Assembly (NCBI RefSeq): GCF_903652925.1
Contig: NZ_CAHLAR010000008.1
Span: 1-64,000, forward strand
Direction: 5' to 3'
Length of the DNA: 64,000 nt
DNA from: Achromobacter anxifer
Lineage (GTDB): Bacteria; Pseudomonadota; Gammaproteobacteria; Burkholderiales; Burkholderiaceae_B
Shown: positions 45,895 through 54,300 of the stretch, in pieces
Position numbering within the stretch: position 1 is the first letter of the stretch
Layout: each line of letters starts with the position of its first letter
Program-made: the position numbers and the translations under genes
Notes under the pieces: model-generated
Told to the model about the DNA's origin: nothing
Databases searched by the model: none
Seen by the model: only the letters and a program-made list of their open reading frames with translations

Positions 45895-45907
45895 TTCAAT
45901 TATTGAA
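45895..45907. promoter_or_regulatory. Palindrome in the xsc-IclR divergent promoter region
   Basis: TTCAATTATTGAA is a perfect 13-bp palindrome ending two bases before the IclR gene ATG. IclR proteins bind such short dyads and often repress themselves. It lies in the 160-bp region shared with xsc. Confidence 0.5.
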
Positions 45908-45909
45908 AG

Positions 45910-46668
45910 ATGAAAGACGAATCCTCCGCAGCGCTGCGCGCGCTGACCCTGCTGGAACAGGTCGCCCGCTCCGGGCAGCCGGTGTCGCTGGCCGCGCTGA
46001 CCGACGCCACCGGCCTGCCCAAGCCTTCCGTGCTGCGCATCCTGTCACGCCTGGTTGACGCCGGCATGCTGCTGCGCGAACCCGCCGGCAAGAGCTACGT
46101 CAGCGGTCCCCGCCTGAGCGCGCTGGCGCGCGACACCTTGCTGAATTCGCCGCTGCGCGGCGAACGCCACCGCATCCTGGACAGCCTAGTCGACGAGATC
46201 GGCGAGACCTGCAACTGCACCATGCTGGACGGCGACGAGGTCATCTACCTGGACCGCGTCGAAACCGCCTGGCCGCTGCGCGTCAACCTGCAATCGGGTT
46301 CGCGCGTGCCGCTGCACTGCTCGGCCAGCGGCAAGCTGTTCCTGGCCCACATGCGGCGCGAGGCGCGCCAGCGCCTGCTGGCCGCGGCTCCCTTGCCGCG
46401 CTACACGCCCAACACGCTGTGCGAAGTGGCCGCGCTGGAACAGGAACTGCGGACCATCAAGAAGGAAGGCGCCAGCTTCGACCGCGAGGAATTCCTGCTG
46501 GGCATCGTCTGCATGGCCGTGCCCATCCTGCATGGCACGCGCGCCATCGCCGCGGTCGCCCTGCACGCCCCGGTGGCCCGCCTGTCCATCGAGGGCGCGC
46601 GCGCCTGGCTGCCGCGCATGCAGGAGGCGGCCCGGGCGCTCGCGGGCACCTACGGGCCCGAGGCCTGA
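45910..46668 (+). CDS. IclR-family transcriptional regulator
   Basis: A 252-aa regulator: winged helix (PVSLAALTDATGLPKPSVLRILSRL, about residues 24-48) and a C-terminal effector domain (GETCNCTMLDGDEVIYLDRVE, SRVPLHCSASGKLFLAHM). It is divergent from xsc-pta, so the sulfoacetaldehyde branch may have its own control beside TauR. A GC-rich hairpin near 46690-46707 may end its transcript. Confidence 0.88.
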   Translation: MKDESSAALRALTLLEQVARSGQPVSLAALTDATGLPKPSVLRILSRLVDAGMLLREPAGKSYVSGPRLSALARDTLLNSPLRGERHRILDSLVDEIGETCNCTMLDGDEVIYLDRVETAWPLRVNLQSGSRVPLHCSASGKLFLAHMRREARQRLLAAAPLPRYTPNTLCEVAALEQELRTIKKEGASFDREEFLLGIVCMAVPILHGTRAIAAVALHAPVARLSIEGARAWLPRMQEAARALAGTYGPEA

Positions 46669-46840
46669 CCTTCCGCCCGGGATCGCCGCGGCCGGCGGCC
46701 GCGATTCGCAGTCCAAGACCCGTCGGCAGCGGCGGTCCGCGGTCCATGCTCGGTCTGGCCGCCGCATGTTCCGACCCTTATTTCGGCAGCAACCAGCCCC
46801 AGGCATTACACTCTCGGGCAAACAGCGACTCTCTCTTATC

Positions 46841-48229
46841 GTGACCGACACTTCCTTTACCTCCCTGCCCCTGCTGCCCGCCCTGCTGGAAAACCTGAAC
46901 AGCCTGGGTTTCGAGCAGATGACGCCCATCCAGGCGCAAAGCCTGCCGCTGATACTCGAAGGCCGCGACCTCATCGCGCAGGCCAAGACCGGCAGCGGCA
47001 AGACCGCCGCGTTCGGCCTGGGCGTGCTGCAAAAACTGAATCCCGCCCGGCTGGCGCCGCAGGCGCTGCTGGTGTGCCCCACGCGCGAACTGGCGGACCA
47101 GGTGGCGCAGGAACTGCGCCGGCTGGCGCGGCAGATCCCCAACGTCAAGATCCTGACCTTGTGCGGCGGCGCCGCCGCGCGCCCCCAGGCCGAATCGCTG
47201 GCGCGCGGCGCGCACCTGATCGTGGGCACGCCCGGACGCATCCAGGACCACCTGGCGCGCGGCAGCCTGGACCTGTCGGGCCTGAACACCCTGGTGCTGG
47301 ACGAGGCCGACCGCATGGTCGACATGGGCTTCTATGACGACATCGTGGCCATCGCCTCGCATTGCCCGACCAAGCGCCAGACCCTGCTGTTCTCGGCGAC
47401 CTACCCCGACAATATCCGCAAGCTCAGCGCCCGCTTCCTGCGCAACCCCGCCGAAGTCAAGGTCGAGGCGCAGCACGACGCCAGCCGCATCGAACAGATC
47501 TTCTACGAGATCGATGAGCGCGACCGCCTGGATGCCGTGGTCCGCCTGCTGGCGCACTTCCGCCCGGAGTCCACGCTGGCCTTCTGCAACACCAAGATCC
47601 GCAGCCATGACCTGGTCGAACGGCTGCAGGCCGAAGGCATCAGCGCCCAGGCGCTCAATGGCGACCTGGAACAGCGCGAGCGCGACGAGATCCTGATCCA
47701 GTTCGCCAACCGCAGCTGCGCCGTGCTGGTGGCCACCGACGTGGCCGCACGCGGCCTGGACATCCAGAACTTGAGCGCCGTCATCAACGTCGACGTGACC
47801 AAGGACACCGAGGTCCACGTGCACCGCATCGGCCGCAGCGGCCGCGGCGACCAGAGGGGCCTGGCGCTGAGCCTGTGCTCGCCGGATGAAATGCGCTGGG
47901 CCAACCTGATCGAGCAGTACCAGGGCGCGCCGCTGGTGTGGGCCGACATCAAGACGCTGCGGCCCAAGGCCGACCGTCCGCTGCGCGCGCCGATGATCAC
48001 GTTGAGCATCCAGGGCGGCAAGAAGGACAAGCTGCGCCCGGGCGACCTGCTGGGCGCGCTGACCGGCGACGGCGGCCTGACGTTCGAGCAGGTCGGCAAG
48101 ATCAACATCACCGAGTTCAACTCCTATGTGGCGCTGGACCGGCAGATCGCCAAGCAGGCGTTTTCGCGCCTGTCCAACAGCAATATCAAGGGCCGACGCT
48201 TCCGCATGCGCTTCCTGGAGGAATTCTGA
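46841..48229 (+). CDS. dbpA: DEAD-box RNA helicase, DbpA type
   Basis: A 462-aa helicase: Q motif FEQMTPIQAQSLPLILEG, motif I AKTGSGKT, Ia PTRELA, II VLDEADRM, III FSATY, IV-VI including VATDVAARGLD and HRIGRSGRG. The C-terminal RNA-binding domain (ITLSIQGGKKDKLRPGDLLGALTGDGGL, abridged) is the DbpA domain that recognises 23S rRNA hairpin 92, so it works in large-subunit assembly. The GTG at 46841 gives the usual DbpA length; the upstream site is weak. Confidence 0.92.
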   Translation: MTDTSFTSLPLLPALLENLNSLGFEQMTPIQAQSLPLILEGRDLIAQAKTGSGKTAAFGLGVLQKLNPARLAPQALLVCPTRELADQVAQELRRLARQIPNVKILTLCGGAAARPQAESLARGAHLIVGTPGRIQDHLARGSLDLSGLNTLVLDEADRMVDMGFYDDIVAIASHCPTKRQTLLFSATYPDNIRKLSARFLRNPAEVKVEAQHDASRIEQIFYEIDERDRLDAVVRLLAHFRPESTLAFCNTKIRSHDLVERLQAEGISAQALNGDLEQRERDEILIQFANRSCAVLVATDVAARGLDIQNLSAVINVDVTKDTEVHVHRIGRSGRGDQRGLALSLCSPDEMRWANLIEQYQGAPLVWADIKTLRPKADRPLRAPMITLSIQGGKKDKLRPGDLLGALTGDGGLTFEQVGKINITEFNSYVALDRQIAKQAFSRLSNSNIKGRRFRMRFLEEF

Positions 48230-48250
48230 GTATCCTCCGGTGACAAAAAC

Positions 48251-48281
48251 TTGATGATTTTTGCTCGGGTTTTGCAATAAT
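48251..48281 (+). promoter_or_regulatory. Possible sigma-70 promoter of the DoxX gene
   Basis: TTGATG (48251-48256) and AATAAT (48276-48281), preceded by TTTTGC, are spaced 19 bp apart in an AT-rich patch about 115 bp before the DoxX ATG. The spacing is a little long, so this is a tentative call. Confidence 0.35.
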
Positions 48282-48395
48282 GGCCCCGCCTGCACTGGCG
48301 ACCGCCTTGGCGGCGGCGCGCGGCGCGGAACCAAAGGCTCGCAACCTGTTCCAACGGCCGCGATCCCCTTTCAACCAATAGAAGAGAAACTCACC

Positions 48396-48803
48396 ATGAT
48401 CAAGTCCGACGACACCGGCAAGCTGATCCTGCGCCTGACCCTCGGTATCCTGATTCTGCTGCATGGCCTGTTCAAACTGACCGGCGGCGGCGTCAGCGGC
48501 ATCGCCGGGATGCTGTCCTCGCACGGCCTGCCGGGCTTCCTCGCCTATGGCGCCTATGTGGGCGAAATCCTCGCCCCCGTCCTGTTGATCGTCGGCATCT
48601 ACACCCGCCTGGGCGGCCTGCTGATCGCCGTCAACATGGTCGTCGCCATTCTGCTGGCCCACACCGGCCAGCTCAGCAGCATGACCAACAACGGCGGCTG
48701 GGCGCTGGAACTGCAAGGCATGTTCCTGTTCACCGCGCTGGCGATCGCCTTCATGGGCGCCGGCCGCTTCAGCCTCGCCGGCAACGGCGGCCGCTGGAAC
48801 TGA
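48396..48803 (+). CDS. DoxX family membrane protein
   Basis: A 135-aa protein with four helices. LILRLTLGILILLHGLFKLTGG at the N-terminus and YVGEILAPVLLIVGIYTRLGG are DoxX/DoxD motifs. The start at 48396 has GAAGAGAAA upstream. DoxX proteins are often linked to redox or thiol stress; here there is no operon partner to narrow the role. Confidence 0.88.
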   Translation: MIKSDDTGKLILRLTLGILILLHGLFKLTGGGVSGIAGMLSSHGLPGFLAYGAYVGEILAPVLLIVGIYTRLGGLLIAVNMVVAILLAHTGQLSSMTNNGGWALELQGMFLFTALAIAFMGAGRFSLAGNGGRWN

Positions 48804-48984
48804 ACGCCGTAACACGGCAATACGCAAGACACGGGGGTCGCTCAGGCGGCCCCTGTTTATTGGGCGCGCAGATTGATACGAACGACATCGCTCGTCACGG
48901 CGGCGCAAACATCCGACACCTGAAAGCTGTTTCGGAACGATTACAAAACAGAACTTGGCGCATGGGCCTATGGCCTAATCCTTA

Positions 48985-49023
48985 CCGAGCGCAATAAGGG
49001 CGTGATTCACGCCAGGCGCTCGG
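48985..49023 (+). promoter_or_regulatory. Nested hairpin in the leader just before a small lipoprotein gene
   Basis: Outer arms CCGAGCGC (48985-48992) and GCGCTCGG (49016-49023) are perfectly complementary and enclose a second perfect palindrome GGCGTGATTCACGCC (48999-49013). The structure ends one base before CAGGAG, the ribosome site of the gene at 49037. There is no T-run, so it is not an ordinary terminator. A role in translation control or mRNA stability is inferred. Confidence 0.6.
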
Positions 49024-49036
49024 CAGGAGCCGCAAA

Positions 49037-49192
49037 ATGAAGAAGAGTCTGTTGCTGATGCTGGCCATGGCCAGCGCCCTGAGCGGATGCGTGGTGGTGC
49101 CGGCACGGCCGGCGTACTACCGTCCGGCTCCGGTCTATTACTCGCCGTATTACTACTATCCGGCGCCCCATTACTACTATCGTGGCTATTGA
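49037..49192 (+). CDS. Small Tyr/Pro-rich lipoprotein
   Basis: A 51-aa product, MKKSLLLMLAMASALSGC then a short mature tail rich in Tyr and Pro (YYRPAPVYYSPYYYYPAPHYYY). The lipobox LSGC at residues 15-18 predicts lipid attachment at Cys18, leaving about 34 residues with 13 Tyr. CAGGAG precedes the ATG by six bases. It lies 30 bp before the Trp-Gly repeat protein gene and is probably cotranscribed with it. No function known; both products look like envelope proteins. Confidence 0.8.
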   Translation: MKKSLLLMLAMASALSGCVVVPARPAYYRPAPVYYSPYYYYPAPHYYYRGY

Positions 49193-49222
49193 TCCCCGCG
49201 CCTGTTGCGCCAAGGAATGACC

Positions 49223-50665
49223 ATGAACGCCTACTCCCGGATCTTCCGTCCTCGCCCCTTGGCCGCAGCCCTGCTGCTGGCCGTCAGCGCGGGCGCCGTG
49301 GCGCAGACTTATGAGCCGCCGCCCGCTCCGGCCGCGCCCGCCTATGACGCCGGCGATCCCGCCAATGCCAACCTGGCGCTGGTGGACCGCAGCCCGGCGC
49401 CGCCGCCGCCCCTGCCCGTCTATGTCCAGCCGCCAGCCCCCGCGGATGGCTATATCTGGGTCCCGGGCTACTGGAGCCTCAACCGCTACGGCTTCTTCTG
49501 GGTGCCCGGCGCCTGGGTGCTGGCGCCCTATACCGGCGCGCTGTGGACGCCCGGCTACTGGGGTTTCGTCAACGGCGTGTATCTGTGGAACGCAGGCTAC
49601 TGGGGGCCTCACGTGGGCTTCTATGGCGGGATCAACTATGGCTTCGGCTATACCGGCCTGGGCTACGTGGGCGGCTACTGGAAGCGCGACCGCTTCTATT
49701 ACAACCAGTCCGTCACCAACGTGAACATCACGCGCGTGACCAACGTCTACAACCACACCGTGGTCGTGAACAACGTCGACAACCGCCGCATCAGCTACAA
49801 CGGCGGCCCCTCGGGCATCCGGCGCCAGGCCGATCCGCGCGAACTCGCGGCGCGCCAGGAACGCCATTCGCCGCAGACCGACATGCAGCGCAACTATGTG
49901 CGCGACGCCGGCAGCAACCGATCCCAGTTCTACGACCAGAACAAGGGCCGTCCGCCGCAGGCCTTCGTGGATCATCAGCCCAACGGCAGGCCGCCCGAAG
50001 GCCAGCGCCCGGGCAATGGCAATGGACGCGATGGCTCGCCCGGCCAGCAGAACCGTCCGCCGCAAGCGCAGCAGCAAATGCAGCAGCAAATGCGGGATCA
50101 GCAGCAGCGTGACCGGCAGGTCCAGCAGCAGACGCGCGATCAGCAGCAGCGCGACCAGCAGACTCAGCAGCAGACGCGGGATCAGCAGCAGCGCGACCGG
50201 CAGGCCCAGCAGCAGACGCGCGACCAGCAGCAGCGCGACCAACAGGCCCAGCAGCAGATGCGGGATCAGCAGCAGCGCGACCGGCAGGCCCGGCAACAGG
50301 GTCGCGATCAGCAGCAACGCGACCAACAGGCCCAACAGCAGGCGCGCCAGCAGCAACAGCGTGATCAGCAAGCCCAGCAGATGCGTGATCAACAGCAACG
50401 CGATCAGCAGGCCCAGCAGATGCGTCAGCAGCAACAGCGCGATCAGCAGGCTCAGCAGCAGGCGCGCCAGCAGCAGCAACGCGACCAGCAAGCACAGCAG
50501 CAGGCTCGTCAACAGCAGCAACGCGACCAGCAAGCCCAGGCGCAGCAACAGATGCGCCAGCAACAGCAGCGTGAACAACAGCAGGCCCAGCAGCAGGCAC
50601 GCCAGCAGCAACAGCGTGAGCAGCAGCGGCAGCAAGGCGGTGGCGACAACCGCGGCCGCGACTAG
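49223..50665 (+). CDS. Secreted YXWGXW-type repeat protein with long Gln-rich tail
   Basis: A 480-aa exported protein. After a signal peptide ending at AGAVAQ, residues about 70-160 carry Trp-Gly motifs of the WXXGXW type (WVPGYW, WVPGAW, WTPGYW, WNAGYWGP), then an Asn/Val-rich beta stretch (NVNITRVTNVYNHTVVVNNVDN). From about residue 283 to the end it is nearly all Gln with Arg and Asp in a 14-residue period (QQQXRDQQQRDXQA). AAGGA is six bases before the ATG at 49223. The tail is probably coiled coil or disordered. Function unknown; surface or envelope-stress role is a guess. Confidence 0.82.
   Translation: MNAYSRIFRPRPLAAALLLAVSAGAVAQTYEPPPAPAAPAYDAGDPANANLALVDRSPAPPPPLPVYVQPPAPADGYIWVPGYWSLNRYGFFWVPGAWVLAPYTGALWTPGYWGFVNGVYLWNAGYWGPHVGFYGGINYGFGYTGLGYVGGYWKRDRFYYNQSVTNVNITRVTNVYNHTVVVNNVDNRRISYNGGPSGIRRQADPRELAARQERHSPQTDMQRNYVRDAGSNRSQFYDQNKGRPPQAFVDHQPNGRPPEGQRPGNGNGRDGSPGQQNRPPQAQQQMQQQMRDQQQRDRQVQQQTRDQQQRDQQTQQQTRDQQQRDRQAQQQTRDQQQRDQQAQQQMRDQQQRDRQARQQGRDQQQRDQQAQQQARQQQQRDQQAQQMRDQQQRDQQAQQMRQQQQRDQQAQQQARQQQQRDQQAQQQARQQQQRDQQAQAQQQMRQQQQREQQQAQQQARQQQQREQQRQQGGGDNRGRD
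50068..50640 (+). repeat. Coding repeat of about 42 bp (Gln/Arg/Asp tail)
   Basis: About thirteen units with a period near 42 bp, each built on CAGCAGCAG-CGCGAY-CAG. Units early in the array are more alike (RDQQQRD blocks), later ones drift to RQQQQRD. It stays in frame throughout, so it is a protein repeat prone to length change, not a CRISPR array. Confidence 0.85.
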
Positions 50666-50779
50666 GCCGGCCAGGTATGGCTGGCCTGGCGCGGCCGGGC
50701 CGGACTGGACCCGCGCGCTGGCGCGGAGCTACAGTAGACCCGGCCGCTACGCGCGGTCTCGATATACCTGGAGACTCGG

Positions 50780-51316
50780 ATGAAACGTATTGCCCACAGC
50801 TTGTTGTTATGCGGCCTGCTGGCCGGCCCGGTGGCACAGGCGGCCCTGAACGTGGGCGCCCCGGCGCCGGATTTCAGCACCCAGGCTTCGCTGGGCGGCA
50901 AGGTATATACCTTCTCGCTGAGCGAGGCGCTCAAGAAGGGCCCGGTGGTGCTCTATTTCTTTCCGGCGGCCTTCACCCAAGGCTGCACGATAGAGGCGCA
51001 CAATTTCGCCGAGGCCACGGACGAGTACAAATCGCTGGGCGCCACCGTTATCGGCGTGTCGACCGACAACATCGACACCCTGAACAAGTTTTCGGTCAGC
51101 GAATGCCGCGGCAAGTTCGCGGTGGCGGCCGATGGCGACGGCAAGATCATGAAGGCCTACGACGCCGTCCACGACAAGCGTCCTGAATACGCCCAGCGCA
51201 TCTCCTACGTGATCTCGCCGCAGGGCAAGATCCTGTATGAGTACACCGACATGAGCCCGGACGCCCACGTGGCCAACACCATGCGCGCCCTGCGCGAGTG
51301 GAAGGCGAAGCAGTAG
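50780..51316 (+). CDS. Exported peroxiredoxin (AhpC/TSA, BCP-like)
   Basis: A 178-aa thiol peroxidase with a Sec signal ending near PVAQA. The active-site region FFPAAFTQGCTIEAHNF holds the peroxidatic Cys in the usual TPGCT position, with Gln replacing Pro; a second Cys in SECRGKF could be the resolving one. TDNIDTLNKF and AYDAVHDKRPEYAQRISYVI complete the fold. Export to the periplasm is unusual for BCP-type enzymes. It is monocistronic. Confidence 0.88.
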   Translation: MKRIAHSLLLCGLLAGPVAQAALNVGAPAPDFSTQASLGGKVYTFSLSEALKKGPVVLYFFPAAFTQGCTIEAHNFAEATDEYKSLGATVIGVSTDNIDTLNKFSVSECRGKFAVAADGDGKIMKAYDAVHDKRPEYAQRISYVISPQGKILYEYTDMSPDAHVANTMRALREWKAKQ

Positions 51317-51334
51317 CCGGCACGGCCATGCCTG

Positions 51335-54300
51335 TCATGGCTGCGGGGGCCCGACGTTGCCCTGCTCGAAGCCCACCCGGATGGTCTTTCCCCCATCCGC
51401 GGCGGCCGCCCTGGCGGTCAGCACCGCAACCCCAGCGGAGGCAGGCGCGCGCAGCATGACCGTAGCGACGCCGCGGGCGTCAGTACTGCTGCTGGATGCG
51501 GCCAAGCTGCCCAGATTGGTCCTCCAGTTGACGGCAACCCCCGCACCCTCGAGATTGCCATTGACATCGTGGACCGTGGCCGTGAGAGTCAGGCTATCGC
51601 GTCCGTTGGCCACGCCCTTGGCCTTGCTGGAGGACAGCGAGGCAACGCGAGCGGACATGGGATCGGCAGTCAAGGTCACGCGGATGGCCCCACCCGCATC
51701 CCCGGCTCCTGCCTTGGCGGTCACCGCCGCCACGCCCGCCACCTTCCCCGCCGTCAACACGGCCGTGGCCACGCCATTGGCATTGGTACGGCTGGCAGGT
51801 CCGTCCAGCATGCCCAGGCTGGTGTTCCAGTCGACGACCAGACCCTCGCCCGCGGCATTGCCGTCGCCGTCCAGCACCGTTGCCGTGAGGATCACCGTGT
51901 CGCGGCCGTTGGCCAGGATGCTGGTCTTGCTGGCGGAGGCGCTGCCGACGCGGGAGGAAGACGCCCCGCCTGAAAAAGTCACGCTGGCCGTCTTGCCTGC
52001 ATCTGCCGCAGCGCCCTTGGCTGTGACGTCCACCCTGCCGGCCACCTTCGGCGCGGACAGGAGCATCGTCGCCTTGCCACCGGCGTCAGTCTCGCTCACG
52101 GCCGCAGCCAGCACGCCGCCGGACGTCGTCCAATTGACGGCTGCATATTTCCACATCAGGTTGTCATAACGATCCTTAAGGACAGCCGTGAAACTCACCG
52201 TGTCGACGCCATTGGCCACGCCGCTGGCCTTGCTTGGCGTAAGCTCAACCACGCGGGCAGTGGAAGGGTCAGGCTCGAAGGACGGCATGCCTATGGTCCT
52301 GCCCGGATCCGCAGCTCCTACCCTGGCCGTCGCGACAGGATCGCCAGCAATCGTCGACACCAGCATGACGTGCGCCTCGCCGTTGGCGTCGCTGAGACTG
52401 GTAACGCTATCCAGAGTGCCCAGGTTGGTGGTCCAGTCTACGGTCGCCCCGGCCACCCGATTGCCCGTGGCGTCTTTTACGTACGCCCAAAGGGTTATGA
52501 CATCCACGCCGTTCGCCAGGACGGGGGACTTGTTGCCGCTGTACGCCCCGGCGACAACACGAGCGCTGGACAAGTCGGCCATATACGCGATCGTGACAGT
52601 CTTCCCCGCGTCCCCATCAGAGGCATGGGCAGTGACAGCCGCCCTGCCCACGCCTGCCGGCGAGGTCAGTACCACGGTAGCCTGACTGTTGCCGTCGGTC
52701 CTGCTGACCGCCGCTCCGAGGCTGCCCAGGCTGGCGCTCCAGTTGACCGCGACGCCCGCGCCCACTGGATTGCCCCAGGCATCCGCAACCATGGCCGTGA
52801 GGGTCACGGTATCCGCGCCATTGGCCAGGCCGCTGGTCTTGCTCGGCGTCAGCTCGGTCACGCGGGCCTTCTGCACGTCGACCGCGAAACCGACCGAGAC
52901 AGTCTTGCCGGCATCGCCCTTGGCGGCCGTCGCCGTGATGATCGCCGTACCCGGAGCGACGGGCGCGATCAGCAGCGCCGTGGCCTGGCCGCTGGCATCG
53001 GTGACGCTGGTCGTGGCGATCGCACCCAATGTGGCGGTCCAGTTGACCGCGACGCCCGCGCCTATCCGATTGCCGCTGCCATCTTCAACCGTGGCGGTGA
53101 GAACCACGCTATCCGTGCCATTGGCCACGCCGCTGGCCTCGCCTGGAACCAACGAGACCACCCGCGCGCTCGCGGCGTCCGCGACGAAGGGGATTGCGGC
53201 GGTCTTGCCGGCGTCGCCGCTGGCGCCCCTGGCAGTGACGGTCGCCGTGCCAACCGCGGCGGGCGCCGTCAGCACCACCGTGGCCTGGCTGTTTGCATCG
53301 GTGTTGCTTGCGGTGCCACCCAGCGTGCCCAGGCTGGCGCTCCAGTTGACGGCGACGCCCGCGCCCACCGGATTGCCGCGGCCATCGTCGACCGTGGCGG
53401 TAAGAGTGACCGTGTCCGCGCCATCGGCCAGGCCGCTGGTCTTGCTCGACGTCAGCGCGGCCACGCGGGCTCTCTGCGCATCGACGGCAAAGCCGACCGA
53501 GACAGTCTTGCCGGCATCGCCCTTGGCGGCCGTCGCCGTGACGAGCGCCGTGCCAACCACGGCAGGCGCCGTCAGCACCACCGTGGCCTGGCTGTTTGCG
53601 TCGGTGCCGCTGGCAGCGGCGCTCAGCTCGCCCAGGCTAGCGCTCCAGTTGACGGCAACGCCGGCGCCCACGGGATTGCCCCGGCCGTCCGTGACCGTGG
53701 CCGTCAAGGTCACGGTATCGATGCCCCCGGCCAGCGCGGTCGTCTTGCTTGGCGCAAGCAGCACGACCTTGGCATCGGATGTGTCGAGCAGGAGCTCCAC
53801 GGACCTCGTCTTCCCCGGATCCGCGGGTCCCGTCTTGGCGGTGACGACCGCGGCGCCAGGGACCGTGGCGGACAGCAGTTCCATCACGGCCACGCCGTTC
53901 TCATCCGTATTGCTGGCCAGGCCGGCAAGCTGGCCGCCGGTGGCGGTCCAGGTCACCGCCACGCCTGCGCCTGCCGCGTTGCCCTTGCCATCCTTGACCG
54001 TCGCCTTCAGCACGGCCTTGTCCTTGCCATTTGCGAGTATGGCCGCGGGAGCCGCGTCGAGCTGCGTCACGCCCACCGTGTTGTGATCGTCGAGGAACTC
54101 TGCCTCGCTTGCGCCCTTGAACCCCAGGGACTCCGTCGCCTCGATCCCGATCACAGCGGCCACCTTGCTGCTGACCACGGCGTATGCCATGCCGTCGGCA
54201 TCCGTCCGGTCCGAGGATTGCGTGATCGCGCCGGCCCCCTTCAGCGCCCACGCCACGGCGCGCCCGGCCATGGCTTCCGCCTGGACGCCGCGCACCTGGG

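Noticed and set aside
50068-50640. CRISPR-like array
   Set aside because: Units are contiguous, in frame and without unique spacers, so it is a coding repeat.
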